Part shown: piece by piece, positions 17,576-26,724 of the stretch | Position numbering within the stretch: position 1 is the stretch's first letter | Layout: each line of letters starts with the position of its first letter | Assembly (NCBI GenBank): GCA_964409245.1 | Contig: CAYPCQ010000021.1 | Span: 1-64,000 of the forward strand | Reading direction: 5' to 3' | DNA length: 64,000 nt | Source of the DNA: CAIMWS01 sp964409245 | GTDB lineage: Bacteria; Verrucomicrobiota; Verrucomicrobiia; Limisphaerales; UBA1319 | The notes under the pieces: model-generated | What the model was told of the DNA's origin: nothing | Database searches by the model: none | What the model saw: the letters and a program-made list of their open reading frames with translations, nothing else | Program-made: the position numbers and the translations under genes

Positions 17576-18544
17576 ATGAAATCCGACTCAAAACGGGATG
17601 CACGCAACGCGATGAACCGCAGGCAATGGCTCTCCACCGGCGCCGCGGCCGCCTTTGGCGGTGTATTAGGAACCTCCCAGCCGGCGGCCCGCGCCGAAAC
17701 TGAATCGGGGGCATCCGGCTTCCGCTTTTGCCTGAACACCGGCACTATTCGCGGGCACAAGCAGCCCATCGACCGCGAAGTCGAAATCGCCGCCCAGGCC
17801 GGTTACCAAGCCATTGAACCGTGGCTGGACAATCTCCAGCGCTACCTGCAAAGCGGCGGCTCCCTCAAGGATTTGCGCAAGCGGCTCGATGACGGCGGGC
17901 TGACCGTCGAAGGCGCCATCGGTTTCATCAGCTGGGCCGTGGACGACGACAGCCAGCGGGCCACGGCTTTCGAGCAGGCCAAAAGGGATATGGATGTCCT
18001 CGCCCAGCTCGGCGCCCGGCGCCTGGCCGCCCCCCCGGCCGGCCTCCAGCAACGCATGGAGACGGAGCGCATCGCCGAGCGGTATCGCCAACTGTTGGAG
18101 CTGGGTGACCGCACCGGGGTGACGCCCATCCTGGAATTTTGGGGCAAACATCCGGCCATCGGCAAACTTTGCACCGCGGTCTCCATCGCCGTGGAAAGCG
18201 GCCACCCCAAGGCCTGTGTCCTGGCGGATGTTTTCCATATGTATCGCGGCGGCTCGCCCTTTGAAGGGCTGCGTTTGCTCAGCGCCCAGGCCATGCCGGT
18301 GCTGCACATGAATGATTATCCGGCCAACCCTCCCCGCGACCAGGCCAACGACGGCCACCGCGTGTTCCCGGGCGATGGCGTGGGTCCCCTGCCCGAAATC
18401 CTGCGCATGTGCCTCGCCGGCGGTGCCCGGCCCATCCTATCCCTGGAATTGTTCAACCAGGAATATTACAAACAGGAGGTCATGGAAGTGGCCAAAACCG
18501 GCCTGCGCAAATTGAAAGCCGTCGCCGCCAAAGCCCTGGCCTGA
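17576..18544 (+). CDS. Tat-exported sugar phosphate isomerase/epimerase-like TIM-barrel protein
   Basis: A 322-residue protein with a twin-arginine-like leader (NRRQWLSTGAAAAFGG) followed by a xylose-isomerase-like TIM barrel. GYQAIEPWLDNL, TPILEFWGKHP, VLADVFHMYRGG and LSLELFNQEY hold the acidic and histidine residues that bind the divalent metal in this superfamily. Relatives epimerise ketoses or isomerise hydroxypyruvate. Periplasmic versions with Tat leaders are frequent in Verrucomicrobiota and Planctomycetota and remain largely uncharacterised. ATG 17576 precedes a second possible start at 17612, nearer the leader. It converges with the two-component system. Confidence 0.85.
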   Translation: MKSDSKRDARNAMNRRQWLSTGAAAAFGGVLGTSQPAARAETESGASGFRFCLNTGTIRGHKQPIDREVEIAAQAGYQAIEPWLDNLQRYLQSGGSLKDLRKRLDDGGLTVEGAIGFISWAVDDDSQRATAFEQAKRDMDVLAQLGARRLAAPPAGLQQRMETERIAERYRQLLELGDRTGVTPILEFWGKHPAIGKLCTAVSIAVESGHPKACVLADVFHMYRGGSPFEGLRLLSAQAMPVLHMNDYPANPPRDQANDGHRVFPGDGVGPLPEILRMCLAGGARPILSLELFNQEYYKQEVMEVAKTGLRKLKAVAAKALA

Positions 18545-18621
18545 TTTCGGCCGCCTTTCCGAACCACTCACCTTCGCCTCGCTGCCCCGGCGGCGGCCCG
18601 CGGTGGATTAACGAAGGCCCG

Positions 18622-19314
18622 CTAATCCAGCGGGCCATGCAAAGCCCGGTGGCAGGCAACCAGTTCAGGCGTGGTTTGGACCCCCAGCTTCTCCATCAAC
18701 CGGATTTTATAGGTGTGGACGGTTTTTTCGCTCAGGCCCAGGGTGGTGGCGATTTCCTTGTTGGGGAGGCCGTGGGCGATCAAGTTGAGCACCTGCAGCT
18801 CACGGTTGCTGAGCGGAACGGCGGGCAGGGAAGGCTCCGGCAGCTCCGCCATGGCGAGCGCTTCGGTCATCAGCTCGGAACTCAGCGACGGGCTGGCGGC
18901 CAGGTGGCCGGCGTGGATCTCCTGGATGGCGCGCAGAACCTGGCCGATGGGCGAATCTTTCATGAGGTAGCCCCGGGCGCCAGCGCGCAGGAGGCGCCGG
19001 GCATACATCGCCTCGTCGCACACGGAAAGCACGAGCGTGGGGGGCAAAGCCCCCTGGGCGCGAAGCTCGTCGAGCAGGCTCCAGCCGTGGCCGTCAGGCA
19101 GGTTCAGATCGAGCACCATCACATCCGGAACCAGGCCCCGGGCCAGCGGCAGCGCCTCCCGCCAGCCCGCGGCTTCGCCCACGACGCGCATGTCCGCCTG
19201 GCTCGCAATGGCGGTGCGCAGGCCATCGCGCACGGTCGGGTGGTCTTCCACGAGCAGGATGCCTATTACGGATGGGACGGATGGGCTGGAGCCTGGTTTG
19301 GCGGAGGTTTTCAT
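18622..19314 (-). CDS. LuxR/NarL-type response regulator
   Basis: A 230-residue regulator. The receiver domain (about 16-132) has the acidic pair Glu23-Asp24, phospho-acceptor Asp69 in VMVLDLNLPDG and the lysine in YLMKDSP. A GerE-type helix-turn-helix follows (about 165-225: LSNRELQVLNLIAHGLPNKEIATTLGLSEKTVHTY in part). Its ATG overlaps the stop of the adjacent kinase by four bases (ATGA), so the two are translationally coupled and almost certainly form one phosphorelay. A perfect seven-base inverted repeat (GGCCCGC/GCGGGCC, 18616-18636) straddles the stop codon and may aid termination. Targets are unknown; the carbohydrate cluster on the same strand upstream is a candidate. Confidence 0.93.
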   Translation of the reverse strand: MKTSAKPGSSPSVPSVIGILLVEDHPTVRDGLRTAIASQADMRVVGEAAGWREALPLARGLVPDVMVLDLNLPDGHGWSLLDELRAQGALPPTLVLSVCDEAMYARRLLRAGARGYLMKDSPIGQVLRAIQEIHAGHLAASPSLSSELMTEALAMAELPEPSLPAVPLSNRELQVLNLIAHGLPNKEIATTLGLSEKTVHTYKIRLMEKLGVQTTPELVACHRALHGPLD

Positions 19315-21605
19315 GGGGGTGGATTATCCGGCAGAACCAATTGCACCACCGCGCCTTCCGCGCCGGCGCGGAGGGTCAGGGAAGCGCCCAGCAGGGCGGC
19401 GCGCATCCGCATCTGGCGCAGCCCGAGGCCCGGCTGCCAGACCTCCGGATGGGCCGAAGGGACGCCGTCGCTGGAGATGGAAATGATCGTCTGGCCACCC
19501 CGCCGCAGGCAGTCCACCCAGGCGCGCCGGGCGCGGGCGTGGCGGGCGGCGTTGACCACCGCCTCCCGGACAATGCGGATGAGGTGGGTTCCCTGTTCCA
19601 GGGACCAGGCAGGCAATCCCTCGCCGAGGGTAAGTTCGCAGACGATGCCGTAAAGATCCTGGAGCTGGCGCAAGTGCCCCGCCAGCACCTCCTCGAAAGG
19701 GCCGTCCCACGGCTCGGAAACCGCCAGCAAATGGGACAGCCCGCGGGCCTGGCGGGCCGCGGCGGAGGCGAGGGAGGCCAGGCACCGCAACCGCTCCGCC
19801 AGCGGTTCCGGGAGGCGTTCCGGCCCGGCGCCGGCCAGGGCCAGGACCGAGGCCTGGCAGGCGATGCCGGCGAGATCCTGGCAGAGGGTGTCGTGCAGTT
19901 CGTGCCCGATCCGCCGCGCCTCCTCCTCACTGGCCCCCAGCGCGGCGGAGGTAGCCTGCCGCCACTCCTCGGTGCGCACCGCCAGCACCCGCGCCAGCTC
20001 CGCCTCCGCCTGTTTGCGGGCGGTGATGTCGCTGGCGAAGATGTATTTCCTCCCCGCCAGGGGGATATAGCCGGCCAGGAAATGCTTGCGGGTGCCATCC
20101 TTGCACGTGACGGTGGTCTCCATCGGCTCACTGGGCGTTTGGGTCTCCCGGGAGCGTTGCTCCCGCCTCAGCCATTCCACCCGCATCGCCTCGCGGTAAA
20201 CCGGATCCGGATAGGCCAGCTCCCACCACTTCTTGGCGACCGGCAAGTCTTCCAACGCGTAACCCACCAGCCGCGTGAAGGCCGGGTTGACATACACGGA
20301 CTTCTCCTCCGGCCCCTCGCATACGTAGAGGATCAGCGGCAGGAACTCCACCAGCGTCCGGAAGAGCCGCTCGCTCGCGCGCAGCGCGGTCTCCGCCCGC
20401 TGGCGCTCCGTCAGATCCACGCCGAAGACAAAATTCTTGCCCCCCAAGGGAATGAACCCGAGGGAAAGGACTTTCCGCGAGCCATCCTTGCAAATGATGG
20501 TGGTTTCGATGGGCTCGATGGGAACTCCAGCCTGGATGGCGGGGTGAATCCGGCGATACCACTCATCCCGGCACTGCCGCCCATAGGCAGCGTCCGGGTA
20601 GGCCATCGTCCACCATTGGTCGGCCTGGGGGATATCTTCAAGGGCATAGCCAGTCAGCCGGGTAAACGCCGGATTCATGTACTCGGATTGATGATCCGGC
20701 GCCCCCTGCTCCACAAAAATCATCAGCGGCAAGGTTTCGACCAAAGTGCGGAACATCTGTTCGCTGGCGCGCAGCGCGGCCTCCGCCGCCTTCCGCTGGG
20801 TGATATCCACAATGAAGCCTTCCAGGTAGGCGATGGAGCCGGCGGGCTCCCGCACCGCGCGCCCGGTCATGTCCACCGTGATCAGGCGGCCATCCCGGCG
20901 GCGCCAGGCAACTTCCTCGTAGTGGTGCCAGCCTTCCCGCTCCAGCAGCGGAGCCACAATCTCCTTGCGCCGCCCCGGTTCCGCATAAATCTGGGCGGCC
21001 ATGTCCGTAGTGGCAGCGATCAATTCCGCCGGGGAGGCATAGCCCAAGAGCACCGCCAGGGCGGGATTGGCGGCCAGGAACCGGCCCTCGCAGGTGGAGT
21101 GAAAAATCCCCACCGGCGCGTGCTGAAAGAGATCCCGGGACCGCTGCTCGCTCGCCCGCAAGGCCGCCTCCACCCGCTGGCGTTCCGCCAGTTCCGCCTG
21201 CAACCGCCGCTCCTGGCGGCGCAAGGCAAGATGGGCGCGGACTCGCGCTGCCACCTCCTCCGCCTCGAAGGGCTTGGTGATGAAGTCCACGCCCCCCACC
21301 CGGAAGGCTTTGACCTTGTCCACCACATCACCCAACCCGCTGACGAAGATGACCGGTATGTCCCGCAGGGCCGCGTCGGCCTTCAGCCGCTCGCAGACTT
21401 CGCAGCCGTTCATGGCCGGCATGTCGATATCGAGCAGGATGAGATCCGGGGGAGCCAGCCGGGCCGCCCGCAAGGCCGGCTCGCCGCCGGGAAAGATGGC
21501 AACCTGATAGCCGCGCCGCTGCAACACCTCCCCCAGGAGCTGCCGGCTCGCCGCCATATCGTCCACAATCATGATGGTGGCCGTTTCCGCAGGCGGTGCG
21601 CTCAT
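19311..21605 (-). CDS. Cytosolic hybrid sensor kinase: receiver, three PAS domains, NarX-type kinase
   Basis: A 764-residue protein without membrane segments. Order: receiver domain (10-125, acceptor Asp59), a coiled linker, PAS1 (about 150-270), PAS2 (about 280-400), PAS3 (about 410-530), then a HisKA_3 dimerisation helix with His571 in GHELHDTLCQDL and a short HATPase (EAVVNAARHARARR; GLGLRQM). PAS2 and PAS3 are near-repeats of each other. The start at 21605 has GGGGGC upstream; a longer frame adds 34 residues without signal character. An N-terminal receiver on a NarX-like kinase implies input from another histidine kinase as well as a cytosolic signal. It is coupled to the LuxR regulator by a four-base overlap. 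Confidence 0.92.
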   Translation of the reverse strand: MSAPPAETATIMIVDDMAASRQLLGEVLQRRGYQVAIFPGGEPALRAARLAPPDLILLDIDMPAMNGCEVCERLKADAALRDIPVIFVSGLGDVVDKVKAFRVGGVDFITKPFEAEEVAARVRAHLALRRQERRLQAELAERQRVEAALRASEQRSRDLFQHAPVGIFHSTCEGRFLAANPALAVLLGYASPAELIAATTDMAAQIYAEPGRRKEIVAPLLEREGWHHYEEVAWRRRDGRLITVDMTGRAVREPAGSIAYLEGFIVDITQRKAAEAALRASEQMFRTLVETLPLMIFVEQGAPDHQSEYMNPAFTRLTGYALEDIPQADQWWTMAYPDAAYGRQCRDEWYRRIHPAIQAGVPIEPIETTIICKDGSRKVLSLGFIPLGGKNFVFGVDLTERQRAETALRASERLFRTLVEFLPLILYVCEGPEEKSVYVNPAFTRLVGYALEDLPVAKKWWELAYPDPVYREAMRVEWLRREQRSRETQTPSEPMETTVTCKDGTRKHFLAGYIPLAGRKYIFASDITARKQAEAELARVLAVRTEEWRQATSAALGASEEEARRIGHELHDTLCQDLAGIACQASVLALAGAGPERLPEPLAERLRCLASLASAAARQARGLSHLLAVSEPWDGPFEEVLAGHLRQLQDLYGIVCELTLGEGLPAWSLEQGTHLIRIVREAVVNAARHARARRAWVDCLRRGGQTIISISSDGVPSAHPEVWQPGLGLRQMRMRAALLGASLTLRAGAEGAVVQLVLPDNPPP

Positions 21606-21762
21606 AGTGCCCCCAAGCTCCCGGGGATGGCCCAGGCAAACCCGATGGCGGGCAAGGCACCCGCCAGAGTTCCGGGAATTACGCGGCCACCGGTGGTCGC
21701 TGGGCATCGGCTGTTCATGGCACGTAGAGCTGTCTCAAACCGGGATAGGCTTAACCCATTTC

Positions 21763-21777
21763 TCTGGAATATCCAGA
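21763..21777. repeat. 15-base dyad upstream of the sensor kinase gene
   Basis: TCTGGA-ATA-TCCAGA is a perfect short palindrome about 160 bases before the kinase start, in the 282-base gap after the PmoA-like gene. It could be an operator for the two-component operon. The rest of the gap shows only a GC-rich imperfect hairpin near 21800-21835. Confidence 0.35.
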
Positions 21778-21887
21778 AAATAAGCCACCTCCTCACGGAG
21801 GCAAGCCGGTGGTGGCCGGCACTGGATTTACCGGCCACTCAGTTGCGAAAGCCTGGAACCGGGCGAAACGCCGGCCGCGCAATACGG

Positions 21888-22859
21888 TCACTGGGACCGG
21901 AGATTGGCATATTGGCCGCTCTGCAAACGCAGTTTTTCCGCATCCCAGCGGCCGGGATGGATGACCACCCGGTAGCGCAGACGCAAGGTTTGCCCCGCCT
22001 TGATGGTGCAGGGCTGGAAACAGAGCACCGCGGGGCTGAAGTAACGCATGGTGTTGTCCCGGATCGCATACCACGGAGAGGGGCTGTTGAGATTATCCGG
22101 ATGATCCAGAATGGCGATGCCCACTTCGCGCTGGCCGAGGAGGCCGGAGTAGTCCATGGCTGACGCCTTGCCGCGGTAAGTGCCGCCGTTGAATTCAACC
22201 AAGCCCTGGCTGGAGACCGCCCGCGCCTCGGACAATTGGTTCGCAAAACGCACCGACAATCCAGCGTAGCCGCCCCAGGCCACGCCATTGGGCTCACCCG
22301 GGATTGGCGTGCGGCTCAACACGACGTCCTGGCCAGCGGCGGTAAAAGCCAGGGACCAATCCATAAGATATGCACCCCCGGCATCCGGCGGGGAAACCTC
22401 GATGACGCGATGCTCGGCCAGCACGGGATCCTTGCCCGCCGGACGATAGCGGAGGTCCATGACGATCCGGGCGGAAAAATCGCCATGCAGTTCCACCTGG
22501 GCAGCGCGCCATTCGGTGCGTCCGTCGCTCATGGCGGCCCCGGAGCCTGGCTCCCAGTAATTGACGCCGTCGATGTATTTCCAAGCGAACCACAAGCCGT
22601 GATGCCAGGAATGGTCGGCGGGACGGTCCACGGTGAGGACCGGCCCCTCCGGCAAGGCCACTGGGTGGAAGAAGGGCTTGGGCTGGTTGGTTCCGTAATT
22701 GAACTGCCATAGGACAGTTCCGTTGTGGAGCAACGCAGCCGCGCCATCCCGCTGGTCCCAGCGCAAGCCCGCCGGCGCGTTTTCGCCGGGCGGCAAAGCC
22801 AGTGCTTGGGAGGCGGCGATCAGCAGCATTCCGAGGCCGGGAAATAATTTTTTGTTCAT
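21888..22859 (-). CDS. Secreted PmoA/DUF6807 family protein
   Basis: A 323-residue exported protein with a signal peptide (LFPGLGMLLIAASQALA). The family pattern is clear: DHSWHHGLWFAWKYIDGVNYWEP, then DWSLAFTAAG, GYAGLSVRF, AILDHPDN and WYAIRDNTMRYFSPAV. The family label PmoA is historical; there is no relation to particulate methane monooxygenase. Members are beta-sandwich proteins frequent next to glycosidases and Gfo/Idh/MocA enzymes, and are thought to act in sugar catabolism. It is the last gene of the carbohydrate cluster, 14 bases after its upstream neighbour. Confidence 0.85.
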   Translation of the reverse strand: MNKKLFPGLGMLLIAASQALALPPGENAPAGLRWDQRDGAAALLHNGTVLWQFNYGTNQPKPFFHPVALPEGPVLTVDRPADHSWHHGLWFAWKYIDGVNYWEPGSGAAMSDGRTEWRAAQVELHGDFSARIVMDLRYRPAGKDPVLAEHRVIEVSPPDAGGAYLMDWSLAFTAAGQDVVLSRTPIPGEPNGVAWGGYAGLSVRFANQLSEARAVSSQGLVEFNGGTYRGKASAMDYSGLLGQREVGIAILDHPDNLNSPSPWYAIRDNTMRYFSPAVLCFQPCTIKAGQTLRLRYRVVIHPGRWDAEKLRLQSGQYANLRSQ

Positions 22860-22873
22860 AACGGATTATATGC

Positions 22874-24019
22874 TCAGTCCTGATTGGTGGCCAGCTTCCG
22901 ATTGGTCAGCAGGCCGATGCCGCGCCCCTGGTTCCCGCAGGCGCAGTAAAAGAGGTAAAAGGTGTCGTTGGCGGGATTGCGGACCAGGGAGATCTTGTGG
23001 GCATACTGCTTGTCCAAACCGCCTGGATGCCCGCCGGCCTGGTAAAGGGGCTCGGGATGAGCAGCCCAGTGCCGCAGATCCCGGGAGAAGGCGGCCATGA
23101 TATGCGCGCCGCCCCGGCCTACGCCGAAGTAGAACATCACCCAGTGGTCCCCATCCCGAAACACCTTGCCATCGGAGCAGAACTGTTCGTCGTAGCCACC
23201 GGGACGCACCCGGACGATGGGATTGGCGGGGTAACGCTTCCAGTCGAGCAAGTTGGTGGAGGTGGCGCCCCCCATCTGCTCAGTCCCGCCATGGGCGGCG
23301 TTGTAGAAGTTGTAGAACAGGCCACGGTCCTCGACCAGCCAGGGCTGGTAAATGCAGTCCTTCTCCCAGGCGCCACAATCGGCATCCTGCACCGCCAGGA
23401 TCGGCGTGTTCCTGGCCCGGCGCCAAACCAGTCCGTCCTCGCTCACCGCCACCCCCTCATATCCGGGCCGCAGCTCATAGCCGCCTTGCAGCGGATAGCA
23501 ACCATAGAGAGTCCAATATCGGCCATCCCGTTTTTTCAGCAGGCGCGGCGCGGCGATGTCGTAAGATTCATAGAGGAACGCGCCAATGACACAGCCGCCA
23601 TGGTCGAATTCATTGGGCGGGCCGAAGCCCATGGCCAGGCGCGGGCTGGCCCATTGCACCAGGTTCGTGCTCTCCGCCACAAAGGAATTGTAGCCCTGCC
23701 CGTTGAAACCGATGAAGCTCATGTGCCATTTCCCCGGCTGGCCGGGCAATTGGTAAACCGCCGGCACGTCGAAGCTGTGGAATTGCTCGTGGCCGGGAAT
23801 CTTGAGATCCGATGGGATCACCGGGGCGGCGCGGTAATGCCAGCCCCGGTAGGGGGCCGACCAGGCGTCCAGCGTGGCACGGTTGATCGGCGCCGCTTCC
23901 CCGGGAGCGTCTTTAGGCGCCGGGGGTTCCGCGGCGGCAGCCATGGGCGGACGGAGGGACAGAGCCAGCGCGGCGATGAAGCCAATCGCCGCCGTTCGAG
24001 CCAGATGTTTTTTTATCAT
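22874..24019 (-). CDS. Secreted five-bladed beta-propeller glycosidase-like protein (GH43/GH32/GH130-like)
   Basis: A 381-residue protein with a signal peptide (ARTAAIGFIAALALSL). Propeller-blade motifs recur: WHMSFIGFNGQGYNSFVAEST, GRYWTLYGCYP, GLVWRR, GLFYNFYNAAHGG, WVMFYFGVGRGGAHIMAAFS and DTFYLFYCAC. These match glycoside hydrolase clans with five-bladed propellers, which cleave arabinosides, xylosides, fructosides or mannosides. The exact family is not certain, and catalytic carboxylates could not be assigned with confidence. ATG 24019 was chosen for its AAGGAA upstream sequence and immediate signal peptide. Located between the GH127 gene (116-base gap) and the PmoA-like gene. Confidence 0.75.
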   Translation of the reverse strand: MIKKHLARTAAIGFIAALALSLRPPMAAAAEPPAPKDAPGEAAPINRATLDAWSAPYRGWHYRAAPVIPSDLKIPGHEQFHSFDVPAVYQLPGQPGKWHMSFIGFNGQGYNSFVAESTNLVQWASPRLAMGFGPPNEFDHGGCVIGAFLYESYDIAAPRLLKKRDGRYWTLYGCYPLQGGYELRPGYEGVAVSEDGLVWRRARNTPILAVQDADCGAWEKDCIYQPWLVEDRGLFYNFYNAAHGGTEQMGGATSTNLLDWKRYPANPIVRVRPGGYDEQFCSDGKVFRDGDHWVMFYFGVGRGGAHIMAAFSRDLRHWAAHPEPLYQAGGHPGGLDKQYAHKISLVRNPANDTFYLFYCACGNQGRGIGLLTNRKLATNQD

Positions 24020-24135
24020 ATGTTTTCCTTTTGCATTCGCCAGGGAGGCATGGTGGCTCAATTCCGCCCCGAACACAATCCTCCCGGGACGTTTAGCGTA
24101 ACAGGCTACGCCTGGGCTGGGATAATCCCGGCCGC

Positions 24136-26724
24136 TTAATCAGCCACCGACTCCCCCGCCAGGACGGCGGCCAGCGGTTTTGGCCCGCGATTGTGAATGA
24201 TGGCGTCCGCCTCGGGAGCGGCGCCGCTGGGGAACAACAAGACACCGCACACCACCGGGTTCGGGTCCGGCGCCCCCGGGTGCGGGCAGATGCGCACGTC
24301 CAGCCTGCCTTGCGCGTCGGTGACAACGGGGAAGAGATGCCCGGAAGGCGTGCCCTTGGCCGCCTGAAACGAATCCACCGTGGCGGCCACCTTCCCGGCC
24401 AGCTCGAGGTCCATCAGGCGCTGCCCGGGCTTGTCCCACCATCCCTCGTTGAATCCGACGAATACCTGATACTGCGTGGCCGGTTGCGCCGCGAAGCGGC
24501 AGGCAATGGCCCGCTTTCCCCCCACCAGCCATTGGCTGAACATCGGGTGCGCGCCCGCGGGGGCCAGGATCGCCGCCGCTGAACCAGGATTCAGGAAACG
24601 GCCGAACGGGCGGGTTTTCCGGGTGGCCGAAACCACCGGGAACGTCACCTGCCGCAACCGGGCACTTCGGGCGCCCATCGGCACCAACTGGACCGTCACG
24701 GGCGTTCCGTCGAACTCGCTGACCAGCTGGCCTTCCAGCACGACCGGCGGGTCATCGAGCGGGCGGTCGGGATTGGAGCCGGCGGCGCTGGCGCGTTTGG
24801 GGGTGAACCCGAAACCCGGGCTGGCCCGCTGCGAGGCCGGGAGCGCCTGCTTGTCTTCACCATTATCGGCGGACACCAGATAGTCTTCGAAGCCGGGCCG
24901 GCTGTAGATCTTGACCGTCCGGGCCGTTCCCGGGACGGGCAAAACATAGAGCAGCGGGCCGTATTGGAGGGCCACTTCGCCGTTGATGGCCGGCACCTCG
25001 CGGATGGCCTGATCGAATTGGATCGTCACCTTGTCCCCTGGATTCCAGATCTTCCGCACCTGCCAGAACCCGTTGGTGAGGCGGATGCCGGCGCCGGGGC
25101 AGGCGATGCGGGCGGCGCCCGACCAGGCCGGATGGCGCAGCCACAGGCAGAAGCTGGCCGGCTGGGAAGGACGCACAGTCAGCTCCACCTCGCCCGCATA
25201 GGGATAGAGCGTTTTTTCCTCGATGGCCACGGCGGTCCCGGCGATTTCCGTGGTCAATTCCGACGGGCCGTAAAGCAGGGCGGCAATGGCCGGCTCAGCG
25301 GTGTTGGGGCGCACCCAGGAATTGGCGAGGTAACAGGCCGCCACGCGGGTGGAGTTGGGGTTGCAGCAAACAGCGACCTGCTGGTGCGTGGGCGAGAACC
25401 GCTGGCGGCGGCCGAACTCATCATTCACCGACAGCCGGTTCTCGGGGGAACAATAGATGACGGCGGTGCCGTCCGGAACCCGGGAGCCTTGGGCCGCGTT
25501 GACCCAGAGGTGCTCCGCCGCCCCCGCCCAGCCGGTGCCCCCGAATTTCCGGGCGGCGCTGAGCAAGGTGGATTGCCGTTCTAGGATGGTGCAATATTCA
25601 TAGCCCGCCTGCCAAGGGTGCGGTGGAGCGGCGATGCCCTCCTGGCTGACCAAGGCGCCGCTGGGCATGATCCAGCGGTCCATGGCGGCGACAATCCCGG
25701 CCGCAATCCGCCGGTATTGCTCCTCGCCGGTGGCCAGCCAGAGCCAAAGCGGCAGGCGCATGGATTCGGTCACGGTGGCGCCGTGGCCGCCCCAGAAGCA
25801 GTCATTGAAGGCGGCCTGGCCATCCGCCCGCATTATTTCCGGGGTTTCGAGAAGCGCTTTCAGATTGGGGCATTCGCGGTAGAGGCGGAGGCCGAAGTCG
25901 CGGTATTTCGGATTGCCGGTCCGGGCGTGCAGCTGCTCGAGCAAATCCCCGTACATATGGTCATGCTGGCTGAACTGGATTTGCTGGCCGGCCGCGTAGC
26001 CGTCAAGGGTGCGGTCCACCGCCCGCTGAACCGACCGCCAGACCCGGTCATCGCCGGCCGCCTCCGCATAGGCGAGCAGGCCGCGGAAAAGGCAGGTCTG
26101 CGTCCAAAGCTCCCCCTGGCCCCGGTAGCGCAGCTCGGGGGAAAAGATGCCCAGGTAGCCGTCGGCCTCCTGCGCGGCGAGGATATGTTCGAGGTAGGCT
26201 TTCGCCTTGGCCATGGCCTCCGGCTCGCCAGTCAGGCACGCCATCATCAGGTGCCCGCAGCGCCAGTTGCCCTCGGTCTCCCCGTTCCACCAGGCGACCG
26301 CCTCGGCGTTGCCCGCGTTGGGTTTCCCCGGCCGGTTGCGGCCGCTGGCGAAAATGTCGCTGGCGGCTTCATGGCACAGTTCATCCAGATGGCCGGCGAA
26401 GCCATCCCGGAGGTCGCGGCGCAGCTGTTCCAGGATCCAGCCACGAGGCTTGGCCGCGCCGAAGCGCAACGGGAAGAAGGCTGGCTGGGCGGCGGCTGGC
26501 GCGGCTGGCGCTGAGAAGGAGTCCGGCGCACAGGCCGCACTGGCCGCCACCATCGCCAAGGCAAGCCACCGGACCCAAGGCCGCCAGATGGCGGCGGCGC
26601 CCCCCGGCGCCACAGCTTGCCGGCCGTGCCTTTGGGCTGGCCCTGAATACCGGGGCCCCCGGCCCGGCTGGGGATTGGGAACTTGAGCGATGGTTTCCAT
26701 CCAGCGCATGGTTTTGGAGTTCAT
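24136..26724 (-). CDS. GH127 family glycosidase (beta-L-arabinofuranosidase-like)
   Basis: An 862-residue exported enzyme with an (alpha/alpha)6 barrel. The GH127 zinc/thiolate site is preserved: Glu376-x-Cys378 in AGYEYCTILER and the Cys453-Cys454 pair in AVCCNPNSTR. In the bifidobacterial enzyme the first cysteine of that pair is the nucleophile. GHLMMACLTG and the QEADGYLGIF segment also fit. The N-terminal 45 residues before the hydrophobic segment (WLALAMVAASAACA) are unusually long, so the start may lie further downstream. C-terminal beta domains follow from about residue 520. Its ATG overlaps the fucosidase stop by four bases, implying coupled synthesis. It would remove terminal beta-L-arabinofuranose or a similar sugar from the target glycan. 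Confidence 0.88.
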   Translation of the reverse strand: MNSKTMRWMETIAQVPNPQPGRGPRYSGPAQRHGRQAVAPGGAAAIWRPWVRWLALAMVAASAACAPDSFSAPAAPAAAQPAFFPLRFGAAKPRGWILEQLRRDLRDGFAGHLDELCHEAASDIFASGRNRPGKPNAGNAEAVAWWNGETEGNWRCGHLMMACLTGEPEAMAKAKAYLEHILAAQEADGYLGIFSPELRYRGQGELWTQTCLFRGLLAYAEAAGDDRVWRSVQRAVDRTLDGYAAGQQIQFSQHDHMYGDLLEQLHARTGNPKYRDFGLRLYRECPNLKALLETPEIMRADGQAAFNDCFWGGHGATVTESMRLPLWLWLATGEEQYRRIAAGIVAAMDRWIMPSGALVSQEGIAAPPHPWQAGYEYCTILERQSTLLSAARKFGGTGWAGAAEHLWVNAAQGSRVPDGTAVIYCSPENRLSVNDEFGRRQRFSPTHQQVAVCCNPNSTRVAACYLANSWVRPNTAEPAIAALLYGPSELTTEIAGTAVAIEEKTLYPYAGEVELTVRPSQPASFCLWLRHPAWSGAARIACPGAGIRLTNGFWQVRKIWNPGDKVTIQFDQAIREVPAINGEVALQYGPLLYVLPVPGTARTVKIYSRPGFEDYLVSADNGEDKQALPASQRASPGFGFTPKRASAAGSNPDRPLDDPPVVLEGQLVSEFDGTPVTVQLVPMGARSARLRQVTFPVVSATRKTRPFGRFLNPGSAAAILAPAGAHPMFSQWLVGGKRAIACRFAAQPATQYQVFVGFNEGWWDKPGQRLMDLELAGKVAATVDSFQAAKGTPSGHLFPVVTDAQGRLDVRICPHPGAPDPNPVVCGVLLFPSGAAPEADAIIHNRGPKPLAAVLAGESVAD

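Noticed and set aside
19272..22163. A 963-codon open frame on the plus strand opposite the sensor kinase
   Set aside because: It mirrors the high-GC kinase gene, has no recognisable domain and is rich in Arg, Gly, Pro and His in the way antisense frames of GC-rich genes are.
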